Notes under the pieces: generated by a model
Database searches by the model: none
What the model saw: the letters and a program-made list of their open reading frames with translations, nothing else
Told to the model about the DNA's origin: nothing
Made by a program: the position numbers and the translations under genes
Shown: piece by piece, positions 43,132-51,282 of the stretch
Position numbering within the stretch: the first letter of the stretch is position 1
How the letters are laid out: every line of letters starts with the position of its first letter
NCBI GenBank assembly: GCA_031553415.1
Contig: JAVBLO010000085.1
Coordinates: 6,095-70,094, forward strand
Origin: JAIRVZ01 sp031553415
GTDB taxonomy: Bacteria; Bacteroidota; Bacteroidia; Bacteroidales; Azobacteroidaceae
Direction of reading: 5' to 3'
DNA: 64,000 nucleotides

Positions 43132-44646
43132 CTACTTTTGGAACAAAAGTCCCCGTTTAGTTATAGTAATTCCACCTCCAAAAGTATCATCACTGAAGAA
43201 TTCACCTTTATTGAACCCCAACGACAATTTCAAATCCAATCCCTGAACTTTGGGGCAACTGTAAATCAAATCCAATCCCGAGGCAACTCCATCACGCACA
43301 GATCTAAATGGCTCATAATAAAGTCCCCATGTTTGCCCGGTAGTTGCCAGCAAACGGTATTGTAATGAAGGATGTAAATAACCTTCAATACCTAAATGAA
43401 AAGCGATAATACGGGAACTTTTGAAATTCAAATGACCATCTTTGTTATATTCCGGAGAAAGGAATAAAGGTGTTCCTTTTGTTCTACCATAATAGGAATG
43501 TCCTTGTATATAATCTGTATTATTATAGTAATTATCATTTCCGTTTCCTTTATTCCGTATATTATCATGAGCATCATCCATCATCAGGTTAAAATGAATC
43601 GGTCCTGTTTGATTTTTGGTATAAATATATTCAAAAACAGCACCCGAAAGCCATGATTTCTTTTTCGATTTATATTCTATGCCTAACAATTCATCCCGGT
43701 AATTTTCGAAAACCATCCCCGAACCATCTTCAAAAAAATGATGCAGATAAGCGCTCAAAATATCATCATTTTTTAAACGATAATCAAATTTAAGCAAATA
43801 AGAACCTATACTGGAACCGGAAACATACGCCTTATCAGCTTCCGAAGAAGATGAAGAACCTTCTTTGGCAATCATCACCCTGAAAAAATCATCAATACCT
43901 TCCGGCTGATTTTGAACCACATATTGCATGCCTACACCCTTTACATATTTGTATTGATATAATTTTCCTCCATACATGGACTGATGATCTATGCCAACAG
44001 TAAATTGAAACTTGTTTTTCTTTTCAATATTACCAAATTTGAAATAAATAGACTTATGATGCGCCCAAACATCTTTTGTATAATTGTAATTGTAAGGGCG
44101 AGCTATATCTTCCTGCCAGTTACCATCTAAATAATATCCCAGAGCAAAATCTGCTTTTATATACATATTTCCCTTAGTATAAGGAACCAAAAGAAAATCC
44201 GGGACACTGAATTTAACTTCCGGTAAAGGACGTGCATTATTGGAATTATCGAAATCACCCGAACTCAGGTATGGATTCAGCAACGAAGTATAATCTTCTT
44301 TAGCGCCAATATTCAAACGTAAAAATTTCCAGTTCAACTCGCCATACAACTGTTGCACCCAAACATCGCCATAAGAATGCGGTGAAGAACCGGCCAAATC
44401 CAACCCTGCTTTAAATGACCAATCCTTATTGATTGTTTGCTCATGAAAAATACCACCTCTTACATAAAAATTATTTGCATCCAATGAAACCATTCCCCAA
44501 TTGTGATATAACATCCAGAACGGAGTGTTTTCTCCTGTTGCAGTAGAGCCAAATGCTTCTGCCCTGTAAGTGGTTTTTATTTGGGAAAAAGACTGTATTG
44601 AAAAGAAAAAGATAAAGGCCAATATTGAAATGATATATTGTTTCAT
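43132..44646 (-). CDS. Wzi-family capsule assembly protein
   Basis: 504 aa outer-membrane barrel with signal peptide (MKQYIISILAFIFFFSIQSFSQ). The opening TYRAEAFGSTATGENTPFWMLYHNWGMVSLD, the GDVWVQQLYGELNWKFLRLNIGAKE strand and the late NYYNNTDYIQGHSYYGRTKGTPLFLSPEYN match the Bacteroidetes branch of Wzi, a protein that in E. coli holds capsular polysaccharide at the surface. No capsule synthesis genes lie nearby. It is the last gene of a small minus-strand group with the lipoprotein upstream, only 2 bases away. Confidence 0.82.
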   Translation of the reverse strand: MKQYIISILAFIFFFSIQSFSQIKTTYRAEAFGSTATGENTPFWMLYHNWGMVSLDANNFYVRGGIFHEQTINKDWSFKAGLDLAGSSPHSYGDVWVQQLYGELNWKFLRLNIGAKEDYTSLLNPYLSSGDFDNSNNARPLPEVKFSVPDFLLVPYTKGNMYIKADFALGYYLDGNWQEDIARPYNYNYTKDVWAHHKSIYFKFGNIEKKNKFQFTVGIDHQSMYGGKLYQYKYVKGVGMQYVVQNQPEGIDDFFRVMIAKEGSSSSSEADKAYVSGSSIGSYLLKFDYRLKNDDILSAYLHHFFEDGSGMVFENYRDELLGIEYKSKKKSWLSGAVFEYIYTKNQTGPIHFNLMMDDAHDNIRNKGNGNDNYYNNTDYIQGHSYYGRTKGTPLFLSPEYNKDGHLNFKSSRIIAFHLGIEGYLHPSLQYRLLATTGQTWGLYYEPFRSVRDGVASGLDLIYSCPKVQGLDLKLSLGFNKGEFFSDDTFGGGITITKRGLLFQK

Positions 44647-44648
44647 GT

Positions 44649-45053
44649 TCAGAATTTTTTGAAAGTATAAGTTTTTCCATTCTCCGATAAAACAAGATTA
44701 GTTTTATCGTACTTTTTAATATCAAACACAACATCGGTCGAACTCCAGCCAGAAAGACTGATAAAATCAATCCAGGCAAACTGTTTATCTATCTGCACAT
44801 GAACCTGATTATCAGATGGGAAATCAATATAACCATAAATAGGATTGTTAGCAAAATCCGGAATCTGTGTAAACGAAAAAATCTCTCCCCGTTGAAAACT
44901 GTAATAAACCGTATCTACTTCAATTATATTCTTCTCAACATCTTCTATGGTTTTCAACTGCCACATTCCATCCAATTCGTAGTTTTTATAATTATCGCAC
45001 GATGTAAATAGGAGTGCTGACAACAGACAAAAAAACAAAAATATCTTTTTCAT
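44649..45053 (-). CDS. small lipocalin-like lipoprotein, unknown function
   Basis: 134 aa from ATG 45053 (MKKIFLFFCLLSALLFTSCDN), a lipoprotein signal with lipobox FTSC; the in-frame upstream start adds seven residues that would spoil the signal. The mature part, YELDGMWQLKTIEDV...VDTVYYSFQRGEIFSF...NLVLSENGKTYTFKKF, has the W-x-L opening and closing strand of Bacteroidetes lipocalin-like lipoproteins. It overlaps no other gene and is followed after 2 bases by the Wzi-like gene, so the two are probably translated together; a role with the Wzi-like protein is inference only. Confidence 0.75.
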   Translation of the reverse strand: MKKIFLFFCLLSALLFTSCDNYKNYELDGMWQLKTIEDVEKNIIEVDTVYYSFQRGEIFSFTQIPDFANNPIYGYIDFPSDNQVHVQIDKQFAWIDFISLSGWSSTDVVFDIKKYDKTNLVLSENGKTYTFKKF

Positions 45054-45115
45054 CACATTATTAGATATTAACAAATAAAAATTGCATTGATTTTATTATA
45101 TTTTGGAATAGAAAA

Positions 45116-45553
45116 TCAAAATCTCCGGTTAAATATTTCGGCATATACAATGCCTTTTTTCAATTCGTCAATATTACTGAAATCCAAATCAATTCCAGTT
45201 GTATCAGAAACATCTTCAACATTCATTAAAATAGGTTCCTCATTTACCTTCATAGAGGATTTCGCTTTTGTATCAGGAGAGAATACATTGGCAGGAATAG
45301 TTTCCAAAGTAGACCACCGGCTCTTTGATACCTCCGGTTGCTTTCTTTCTGCAACAGGCTGGGAAACGGGTTTTCCTTGTGGCCTTGTTTTAATTTGTGG
45401 CTTTGGAGGAACATTCGGTTTTGGCAAACCATTAGGCAATGTTGTTTTATTAGCATCTTCCTGAGCGGCATTTTTCCCTGCTTTTCTAACAAAAGAATAT
45501 ATTAAAGACACCGCAATAATTATTAAAGGTATATAATCTCCGATTTTATCCAT
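45116..45553 (-). CDS. small membrane-anchored protein of unknown function
   Basis: 145 aa. One N-terminal membrane helix (about 7-22, YIPLIIIAVSLIYSFV), then a basic, Pro/Lys/Gln-rich disordered stretch (about 30-75), ending in a conserved-looking helix-like tail IDELKKGIVYAEIFNRRF. I know this arrangement only as Bacteroidetes hypothetical proteins. The charged tail after a single anchor suggests a cytoplasmic-face scaffold, but nothing more can be said. It has its own -7 box (45578-45585). Confidence 0.72.
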   Translation of the reverse strand: MDKIGDYIPLIIIAVSLIYSFVRKAGKNAAQEDANKTTLPNGLPKPNVPPKPQIKTRPQGKPVSQPVAERKQPEVSKSRWSTLETIPANVFSPDTKAKSSMKVNEEPILMNVEDVSDTTGIDLDFSNIDELKKGIVYAEIFNRRF

Positions 45554-45577
45554 AAATTATGATTATTTTTGCAGCCT

Positions 45578-45585
45578 CAAATGTA
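45578..45585 (-). promoter_or_regulatory. -7 box (TACATTTG) for the small membrane protein
   Basis: Exact TAnnTTTG on the minus strand, 24 bases before the ATG at 45553. It means the gene need not rely on transcription through the upstream RNA. Confidence 0.55.
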
Positions 45586-45629
45586 ACAAATAAAAATGAA
45601 ACTACGTATATTTAAGGTCAAAATGGTTT

Positions 45630-45709
45630 AAAAAGCGTTAGGGATGACTTCACAGTCACCCCTAACCAATTTAACCAAAACCTTAACTATGAAAAAATTT
45701 TACGTTTTT
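45630..45709 (-). ncRNA. candidate small RNA, about 80 nt, unknown family
   Basis: A consensus promoter (45716-45746) would start an RNA at about 45709 on the minus strand. A 5' AU stem (GAAAAA/UUUUUUC) comes first, then about 22 unpaired U/G-rich bases, then a strong hairpin: GTTAGGG (45660-45666) with TGACT (45654-45658) pairs with AGTCA (45645-45649) and CCCTAAC (45637-45643), a single mismatch, tetraloop 45650-45653. GCTTTTT follows immediately, an intrinsic terminator. Flanking AACC/GGTT and ACCTT/AAGGT pairs extend the fold. No convincing ORF lies inside, and the next gene has its own promoter. The 45554-45629 and 45747-45817 stretches show only promoters. Confidence 0.6.
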
Positions 45710-45715
45710 CATGTA

Positions 45716-45746
45716 CAAAGATACAGCGTTTTTTTCATTCTCCAAA
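45716..45746 (-). promoter_or_regulatory. promoter of the candidate small RNA (TTTG-N19-TATCTTTG)
   Basis: On the minus strand TTTG (45743-45746), exactly 19 bases, then TATCTTTG (45716-45723). With the mannonate promoter this is one of the two best promoter matches in the window, yet no ORF begins close downstream. Confidence 0.75.
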
Positions 45747-45817
45747 TTTTAACTTCAATTTGAACGTTAATAAATATTAAATTAAATTTATTTTATCACT
45801 TAAACAACAAAAATTAA

Positions 45818-47182
45818 ATGAAAGAAAATGTAGAAGCAGACTTTAAATCTGCGACTCAAAACAAGTTAAAGAAATTATTCATCGAAACCTACGGATGTCA
45901 GATGAATGTAGCTGACAGTGAAGTTGTAGCCTCCATTATGCAAATGGACGGATATGAAACGACTGAAAACATTTCAGAGGCGGATGCTATTTTTGTAAAT
46001 ACTTGTTCAATCCGGGACAATGCGGAACAAAAAGTATTATCGCGACTGCAATATTTCCAGTCATTAAAAAGGAAAAAGAAAAAATTAGTTGTAGGGGTAT
46101 TGGGATGTATGGCCGAACGTGTCAGGGAAGAGCTCATCCGGGAACATAAAGTCGATTTGGTGGTCGGACCTGATTCATATTTAGATTTGCCTCATCTGAC
46201 CGGAGCTGTTGAACAGGGGGAAAAAGCAATCAACGTTGAATTATCAACAACCGAAACATATAAAGACGTTATTCCCCTGAAATTATCCGGCATAAAAATT
46301 TCCGGTTTTATCTCCATTATGCGGGGTTGTAATAATTTCTGCACCTATTGTATAGTTCCATATACAAGAGGACGAGAAAGAAGCCGCGAAGCCGGAAGTA
46401 TATTAAATGAATTAAGGGTTCTGCGCAATCAGGGCTACAAAGAGGTTACTTTATTAGGACAAAACGTCAATTCTTACCTTTATAAAGAAGGAGAAAAACC
46501 TATAGACTTCCCGGCGCTTCTTGAAATGGTTGCTTTGGAAGCTCCCGGAATGAGAATCCGTTTTACAACCTCACATCCTAAAGATATGAGCGACAAAACC
46601 CTGGAGATGATTGCCAAATACAATAATATATGCAATCATATACATTTGCCGGCTCAATCAGGCAGTTCCAAAATACTGAAAGCCATGAACAGGAAGTACA
46701 CAAGGGAATGGTACCTGGAGCGCATTGCCGCTATTCACAGAATTATTCCGGATTGCGCCATAACCACTGATTTATTCAGCGGTTTCCATTCCGAAACAGA
46801 GGAAGACCATCAGCAAACACTTTCCCTTATGCGCGAAGTAGGATTTGATGCGGCATTCATGTTCAAATATTCAGAACGGCCGGGAACTTATGCAGCCAAA
46901 AACCTGCCCGACAACATTCCGGATGATGAAAAAACCCGTCGCCTGGAAGAAATAATAGCTTTACAATTGGAACTGTCTTTAAAAAGGAACCGTGAATCCA
47001 TCGGGAAAACCTATGAAGTTTTAGTCGAAGGTTTCTCAAAAAAATCGAAAGAACAACTTTTCGGCCGTACTCCGCAAAATAAAGTAGTTGTATTCGACAA
47101 ACAAACTTACAGGGTCGGAAATACAGTGAATGTGGTGATTACAGAGGCTTCTGCGGCGACATTATTCGGTTCTCCTAAATAG
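45818..47182 (+). CDS. miaB: tRNA-2-methylthio-N6-dimethylallyladenosine synthase
   Basis: Methylthiotransferase adding the 2-methylthio group to i6A37 of tRNA. 454 aa. N-terminal UPF0004 domain with three cluster Cys (TYGCQMN, NTCSIRDNAEQ, GVLGCMAER), radical-SAM motif RGCNNFCTYCIVPYTRGRERSR (about 167-188; Cys at the first, fifth and eighth positions of CNNFCTYC), and a C-terminal TRAM domain (VLVEGFSKKSKEQLFGRT...). The ATG is preceded by a weak promoter-like pair, TTTG at 45759-45762 and TAAATTTA at 45783-45790 (one mismatch). Followed by a composite repeat before ftsX. Confidence 0.95.
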   Translation: MKENVEADFKSATQNKLKKLFIETYGCQMNVADSEVVASIMQMDGYETTENISEADAIFVNTCSIRDNAEQKVLSRLQYFQSLKRKKKKLVVGVLGCMAERVREELIREHKVDLVVGPDSYLDLPHLTGAVEQGEKAINVELSTTETYKDVIPLKLSGIKISGFISIMRGCNNFCTYCIVPYTRGRERSREAGSILNELRVLRNQGYKEVTLLGQNVNSYLYKEGEKPIDFPALLEMVALEAPGMRIRFTTSHPKDMSDKTLEMIAKYNNICNHIHLPAQSGSSKILKAMNRKYTREWYLERIAAIHRIIPDCAITTDLFSGFHSETEEDHQQTLSLMREVGFDAAFMFKYSERPGTYAAKNLPDNIPDDEKTRRLEEIIALQLELSLKRNRESIGKTYEVLVEGFSKKSKEQLFGRTPQNKVVVFDKQTYRVGNTVNVVITEASAATLFGSPK

Positions 47183-47185
47183 CGG

Positions 47186-47341
47186 GCACACATATTTCAC
47201 AGATTGCGCAGATTTTATTTGCCACGAAACAACGTTCAGCAGAGCTAATTTCACAAATTTATACTAAGTAATTTATGTAATTATTCATATAATTTGTGGC
47301 TCATTAAAAATAAATCTGTGTAATCTGTATAATCTGTGTGC
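47186..47341. repeat. complete two-module composite repeat (156 bases)
   Basis: Outer arms of ACACAGATT words: left 47186-47220, right 47306-47341, both ending in GCACAC/GTGTGC. Between them sits a second hairpin closed by GCCAC (47221-47225) / GTGGC (47296-47300) with ACGAA/TTTGT-type words. This is the intact form of which the copies at 9181 and 20766 keep only the left outer arm and the inner hairpin. It lies between miaB and ftsX. Confidence 0.75.
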
Positions 47342-47359
47342 TGTTATCATATTTTTTTG

Positions 47360-47367
47360 TAATTTTG
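47360..47367 (+). promoter_or_regulatory. ftsX operon -7 box (TAATTTTG)
   Basis: Exact TAnnTTTG 55 bases before the ftsX ATG, directly after the composite repeat. It probably drives ftsX to uppP or further. Confidence 0.5.
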
Positions 47368-47422
47368 CGGCGAATTTGGGTATTTTATATATTCTTTTCT
47401 CTTAAAACATTAATCAGCAGGC

Positions 47423-48301
47423 ATGAAAGGCAAAAGCATAATCAGTAAAACAACTTTCATCAATTCTAAAATTACATCTACCATTAGTGTTTCTTTAGTT
47501 TTGTTTTTATTGGGAATAATTGTATTACTATCATTAGTAGCCAAAAACCTGTCTACTTATGTCAAAGAAAATCTGTCTTTTTCAATTGTGCTAACTGATG
47601 ATATGAAAGATGCAGATGTCAGGAAACTGCAAAAAGGGATAGAATCATCCGCATACGCCAAATCTACCGAATATAGAACCAAAGAAAAGGCAGCCGAAGA
47701 AATGGTAAGCGAATTAGGCGAAAATCCTGAAACTTTTTTAGGATTTAATCCATTTCAGGCATCCATCGAAGTCAAACTAAGATCGGAATATGCCAATAAC
47801 GACAGCATTGCTGTCATTGAAAAAAAATTAAGGAAAAATACCAATATCAGGGATATAACTTACCGCAAAGATTTATTGGATACAGTCAATAAAAACATAA
47901 AAAAGATCGGTTTAGGATTGATTTTCCTTATAGGACTCCTGCTTATTATTTCTTTTGCACTGATTAACAATACAATACGGTTAATGATTTATTCCAAACG
48001 ATTTCTTATCCATACGATGAAATTAGTTGGTGCGAGTAATTCTTTTATCAGGAAACCATTCATATACACCAATATAATAACTGGAATTCTCGCCTCCATC
48101 ATCGCTATGGGCTTAGTGTTATGCCTGGTATATTATGGGATGCAAGGTCTGAATAATTTATCCGGATTAATCGATATAAACTCATTACTTATTGTTTTCA
48201 GCATAGTATTGATATTTGGAGTCTTGATTTCCATCATAGCAACCTATTTCGCGGTAAACAGATATTTGAGAATTGAAGGAAACGATTTATATCACATTTA
48301 A
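47423..48301 (+). CDS. ftsX: cell division protein FtsX
   Basis: Membrane subunit of the FtsEX complex that activates septal peptidoglycan hydrolases. 292 aa: first helix (about 22-42, VSLVLFLLGIIVLLSLVA), periplasmic domain (about 45-165), then three helices (about 168-190, 215-245, 255-280) in the FtsX/permease fold, with the intracellular MIYSKRFLIHTMKLVGAS element. No ftsE is adjacent, as is common in Bacteroidetes. The downstream genes follow closely. Confidence 0.9.
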   Translation: MKGKSIISKTTFINSKITSTISVSLVLFLLGIIVLLSLVAKNLSTYVKENLSFSIVLTDDMKDADVRKLQKGIESSAYAKSTEYRTKEKAAEEMVSELGENPETFLGFNPFQASIEVKLRSEYANNDSIAVIEKKLRKNTNIRDITYRKDLLDTVNKNIKKIGLGLIFLIGLLLIISFALINNTIRLMIYSKRFLIHTMKLVGASNSFIRKPFIYTNIITGILASIIAMGLVLCLVYYGMQGLNNLSGLIDINSLLIVFSIVLIFGVLISIIATYFAVNRYLRIEGNDLYHI

Positions 48302-48312
48302 AATCAAATTCA

Positions 48313-48540
48313 ATGGATGATAAAAAATTCGCATTAGGCAAAAAAAATTTCATAATGATAGCCATTGCTATTGCCATCATTATTATAGGCTTTTGCTTAA
48401 TGGCAGGCGGTAAAACAACTGAAGAAACAGGATTCAATCCGGCAATTTTCAATACAAGACGCATAGTTATAGCACCTATTGTAACCATAGCCGGCTACAT
48501 ATTGGTTATCTGGGCTATATTAAAAAAGGATAAAAACTAA
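48313..48540 (+). CDS. DUF3098 small membrane protein
   Basis: 75 aa with two membrane helices (about 11-27, NFIMIAIAIAIIIIGFCLM, and about 50-68, VIAPIVTIAGYILVIWAIL) separated by the short loop GGKTTEETGFNPAIFNTRRI, which is the DUF3098 pattern. Known as a Bacteroidetes partner gene between ftsX and uppP; function not established. 11 bases from ftsX and 23 from uppP, so translationally coupled in one operon. Confidence 0.85.
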   Translation: MDDKKFALGKKNFIMIAIAIAIIIIGFCLMAGGKTTEETGFNPAIFNTRRIVIAPIVTIAGYILVIWAILKKDKN

Positions 48541-48563
48541 CCAAAATCTAAAATTATCTTAAC

Positions 48564-49367
48564 ATGGCAGAAATGACGTGGTGGCAAACCATTTTTATTG
48601 CAATTGTTGAAGGTCTGACTGAATTCCTGCCAGTATCTTCAACAGGTCACATGATTATAGCAGAAAAGTTATTAAACATACAAAGTACTGAATTTGTAAA
48701 AGCATTTACTGTTATCATACAATTTGGAGCAATTCTTTCAGTTATTGTTTTATATTTCAAACGTTTTTTCCAAACTATTGATTTTTACTGGAAATTATTC
48801 ATTGCATTTATTCCGGCGGCTATATTTGGATTTTTATTAAGTGATAAAATTGATGAACTTTTAGAAAGCGTAACTGTTGTAGCTATCATGCTGATTTTAG
48901 GTGGAATTTTAATGCTTTTTGTAGATAAATGGTTTAATAAGACATCAGAAAATCAGACTATTACACCCAAAAAAGCAATTATCATCGGGCTTGCTCAGTG
49001 CGTAGCCATGATACCAGGAGTTTCCCGTTCAATGGCAACAATCGTAGGAGGAATGTCACAGAAACTCACAAGGAAAAATGCGGCTGAGTTTTCTTTTTTC
49101 CTGGCAGTACCGACAATGTTTGCGGCTTCAGCATACAAATTATTAAAATTACTCACAAACCCCGAAAGCAAAGCAGTTTTATTAGAAAATACAGATATAT
49201 TGATTGTTGGAAATTTAGTTGCATTTATTGTAGCTATTCTGGCGATTAAATTTTTCATCGGTTTTGTAACCAAATATGGATTCAAGGCATTTGGATATTA
49301 CAGGATTGGCATTGGAAGTATATTGCTTATTTTGTTATTAATGGGATATGATTTAACCATCCTGTAA
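48564..49367 (+). CDS. uppP: undecaprenyl-diphosphatase (bacitracin-resistance type)
   Basis: Integral membrane phosphatase recycling undecaprenyl diphosphate to the carrier phosphate used for peptidoglycan and surface glycans. 267 aa, eight predicted helices. The family signatures EGLTEFLPVSSTGHMI (about 15-30) and IPGVSRSMATIVGGM (about 152-166) are intact. Lies in the ftsX operon, 10 bases before truB. Confidence 0.95.
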   Translation: MAEMTWWQTIFIAIVEGLTEFLPVSSTGHMIIAEKLLNIQSTEFVKAFTVIIQFGAILSVIVLYFKRFFQTIDFYWKLFIAFIPAAIFGFLLSDKIDELLESVTVVAIMLILGGILMLFVDKWFNKTSENQTITPKKAIIIGLAQCVAMIPGVSRSMATIVGGMSQKLTRKNAAEFSFFLAVPTMFAASAYKLLKLLTNPESKAVLLENTDILIVGNLVAFIVAILAIKFFIGFVTKYGFKAFGYYRIGIGSILLILLLMGYDLTIL

Positions 49368-49377
49368 ATTACAAAAC

Positions 49378-50064
49378 ATGCAGAAAGATTTTATAGAAGG
49401 CGAAATTCTATGTTTTGATAAACCTTTGGGATGGACTTCATTTGATTTGGTTGCCAAGATAAGATATAAAATCTCCCGTTTCCTGAATGTAAAAAAAATA
49501 AAAGTCGGGCATGCCGGCACATTAGATCCGCTGGCAACTGGTGTAATGATCATTTGTACAGGAAAAGCGACTAAACAAATTGAATCATTCCAATACCAAA
49601 CCAAAGAATACATTGCAACATTAAAAGTAGGAGAAACAACTCCATCTTTCGATTTGGAAACAGAAATCGACCAAACTTTTGAAACAAAACATATTACAAA
49701 AGAATTGGTAGAAGAAACATTAAAAAAATTCATCGGAAGCATAGAGCAAATACCACCGGCCTTTTCAGCTTGCAAAATAAATGGGGAAAGGGCCTACGAA
49801 TTGGCGAGAAAAGGTGAAAATGTTGAACTAAAACCCAAGTTATTGGTTATAGATGATATAGAACTGCTGGAGTTTAATATGCCCGAAATAAAGATGAGGG
49901 TAGTCTGTAGCAAAGGGACTTATATCAGGGCATTAGCCAGAGACATTGGGGATGCACTAAACTCAGGAGCCCACTTGATAGGCTTGATAAGAACCCGTAT
50001 CGGTGATATTACATTAGATAAATGCTTAAAAATAGAGGAAATTGACAATATAATTGAGAGTTGA
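49378..50064 (+). CDS. truB: tRNA pseudouridine(55) synthase
   Basis: Forms pseudouridine 55 in the T-loop of tRNAs. 228 aa, the short form without a long C-terminal PUA domain, common in Bacteroidetes. CFDKPLGWTSFDLV at the N-terminus, catalytic Asp in VGHAGTLDPLATGVM (about 42-56), YIATLKVGETTPSFDLE, PPAFSACKINGERAYELAR and CSKGTYIRALARDIG are all present. The stop (50062-50064) lies at the beginning of a hairpin repeat. Confidence 0.95.
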   Translation: MQKDFIEGEILCFDKPLGWTSFDLVAKIRYKISRFLNVKKIKVGHAGTLDPLATGVMIICTGKATKQIESFQYQTKEYIATLKVGETTPSFDLETEIDQTFETKHITKELVEETLKKFIGSIEQIPPAFSACKINGERAYELARKGENVELKPKLLVIDDIELLEFNMPEIKMRVVCSKGTYIRALARDIGDALNSGAHLIGLIRTRIGDITLDKCLKIEEIDNIIES

Positions 50065-50142
50065 GAAGTGGGAAGTAAGAAGTAAGAAGTGAAAATCTTC
50101 CTACTTCTAACTCCTAACTTCTAACTCCTCACTTCTAACTTC
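50059..50142. repeat. intergenic hairpin, GAAGTTA/GAAGTAA word family
   Basis: Left arm is GAAGT words (GAGAAGTGGGAAGTAAGAAG and on to about 50090); right arm from about 50096 to 50142 is the complementary CTTCTAACTC words. Arms pair imperfectly because the words are out of register. It fills the truB-queA gap; queA starts 8 bases after it. Confidence 0.75.
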
Positions 50143-50149
50143 ATAAAAC

Positions 50150-51199
50150 ATGAAACTTTCGAAATTCAAATTCAATCTTCCGGATGAATTGATTGCTTTG
50201 TACCCTACTGCAAACAGGGATGAATCCAGATTATTAGTAGTTCACAAATCTACAGGGAAAATAGAGCATAAAACGTTCAAAGACATTCTTAATTTTTATA
50301 GCGATCAGGATACTTTCATTTTCAATGATACTCAGGTTTTTCCCGCACGCATGTATGGAAATAAGGAAAAAACAGGAGCAAAAATTGAAGTCTTCCTCCT
50401 CCGGGAATTGAATGAAGAATTACGACTCTGGGATGTTCTGGTTGATCCGGCAAGAAAAATCCGTATCGGGAACAAGTTATATTTTGGAGAAGATGATTCC
50501 ATGGTGGCCGAAGTAATCGATAATACAACTTCCCGTGGACGTACATTACGCTTTTTATATGACGGCCCGCACGAAGAATTTAAAAAAGCATTGTACAATT
50601 TAGGAGAAACACCAATTCCAAAATATATCAACCGTGCGGTAACACCTGAAGATGCTGAGCGTTACCAGACTATTTTTGCCAAAAACGAAGGAGCTGTTAT
50701 TGCCCCTGCTGCCGGATTGCATTTCAGCCGCGAGTTGATGAAACGTTTGGAAATCAAAGGCTGCAATTTTGCATTCATCACTGTTCACTCCGGACTTGGC
50801 AATTTCAGGGATATAGACGTGGAAGATTTAACTAAACACAAAATAGACTCGGAACAAGTTTTCATTATGCCGGAAGCTGTTTCTATTGTCAATAAAGCAA
50901 AAGATAACAATAAAAAAATCTGTGCAATAGGAACTTCCGTTATGCGTGCCATTGAAAGTACCGTAACGACCCAAGGACATCTGAAAGAGTTTTCAGGTTG
51001 GACCAACAAGTTTATTTTCCCTGCTTACGATTTTTCAGTGGCAGATTCTTTGGTCACAAATTTCCATCTGCCCTACTCTACAATGTTAATGCTAACTGCT
51101 GCATTCGGCGGATATGATTTAATAATGAACACCTACCAAACAGCAATTAAAGAAGGATACCGCTTTGGGGCTTATGGTGATGCAATGCTAATCATATGA
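50150..51199 (+). CDS. queA: S-adenosylmethionine:tRNA ribosyltransferase-isomerase
   Basis: Converts preQ1-modified tRNA to epoxyqueuosine-tRNA. 349 aa. MKLSKFKFNLPDELIALYP start, ESRLLV, FIFNDTQVFPARMYGNKEKTGAKIEVFLLRE, PAAGLHFSRELMKRLE, HSGLGNFRDIDVEDL, and TNKFIFPAYDFSVADSLVTNFHLPYSTMLMLTAAFGG are all family blocks. With queC and queF a few hundred bases away, most of the preQ0-to-queuosine route is here (folE/queD/queE and tgt are outside the window). Its stop at 51197-51199 directly abuts the next repeat. Confidence 0.96.
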   Translation: MKLSKFKFNLPDELIALYPTANRDESRLLVVHKSTGKIEHKTFKDILNFYSDQDTFIFNDTQVFPARMYGNKEKTGAKIEVFLLRELNEELRLWDVLVDPARKIRIGNKLYFGEDDSMVAEVIDNTTSRGRTLRFLYDGPHEEFKKALYNLGETPIPKYINRAVTPEDAERYQTIFAKNEGAVIAPAAGLHFSRELMKRLEIKGCNFAFITVHSGLGNFRDIDVEDLTKHKIDSEQVFIMPEAVSIVNKAKDNNKKICAIGTSVMRAIESTVTTQGHLKEFSGWTNKFIFPAYDFSVADSLVTNFHLPYSTMLMLTAAFGGYDLIMNTYQTAIKEGYRFGAYGDAMLII

Positions 51200-51200
51200 A

Positions 51201-51281
51201 AGTTAAAAGTTAAGAGTTAAGAATTAAAAAGAGAGAATGTAACTCTTAATTCTTAACTTTTAACTATTAATTCTTAACTTC
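51201..51281. repeat. intergenic hairpin, AGTTAAGA word family
   Basis: Left arm 51201-51225 (AGTTAAAAGTTAAGAGTTAA...) pairs with right arm 51241-51265 at 23 of 25 positions; the two mismatches arise because the words AGAGTTA and AGAATTA are swapped. Extra complementary words run to 51281. It fills the queA-folK gap. Confidence 0.85.
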
Positions 51282-51282
51282 C

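Noticed and set aside
45689..45763. 24-codon plus-strand ORF (MKKFYVFHVQRYS...) upstream of miaB
   Set aside because: It overlaps the promoter and 5' stem of the candidate small RNA in antisense, has no promoter of its own, and its beginning is explained by the ATGAAAAA/TTTTTCAT stem.
50059..51281. Repeat words around queA as a CRISPR-like array
   Set aside because: There are no unique spacers, words are 7-8 bases and arms are complementary; no cas genes are present.
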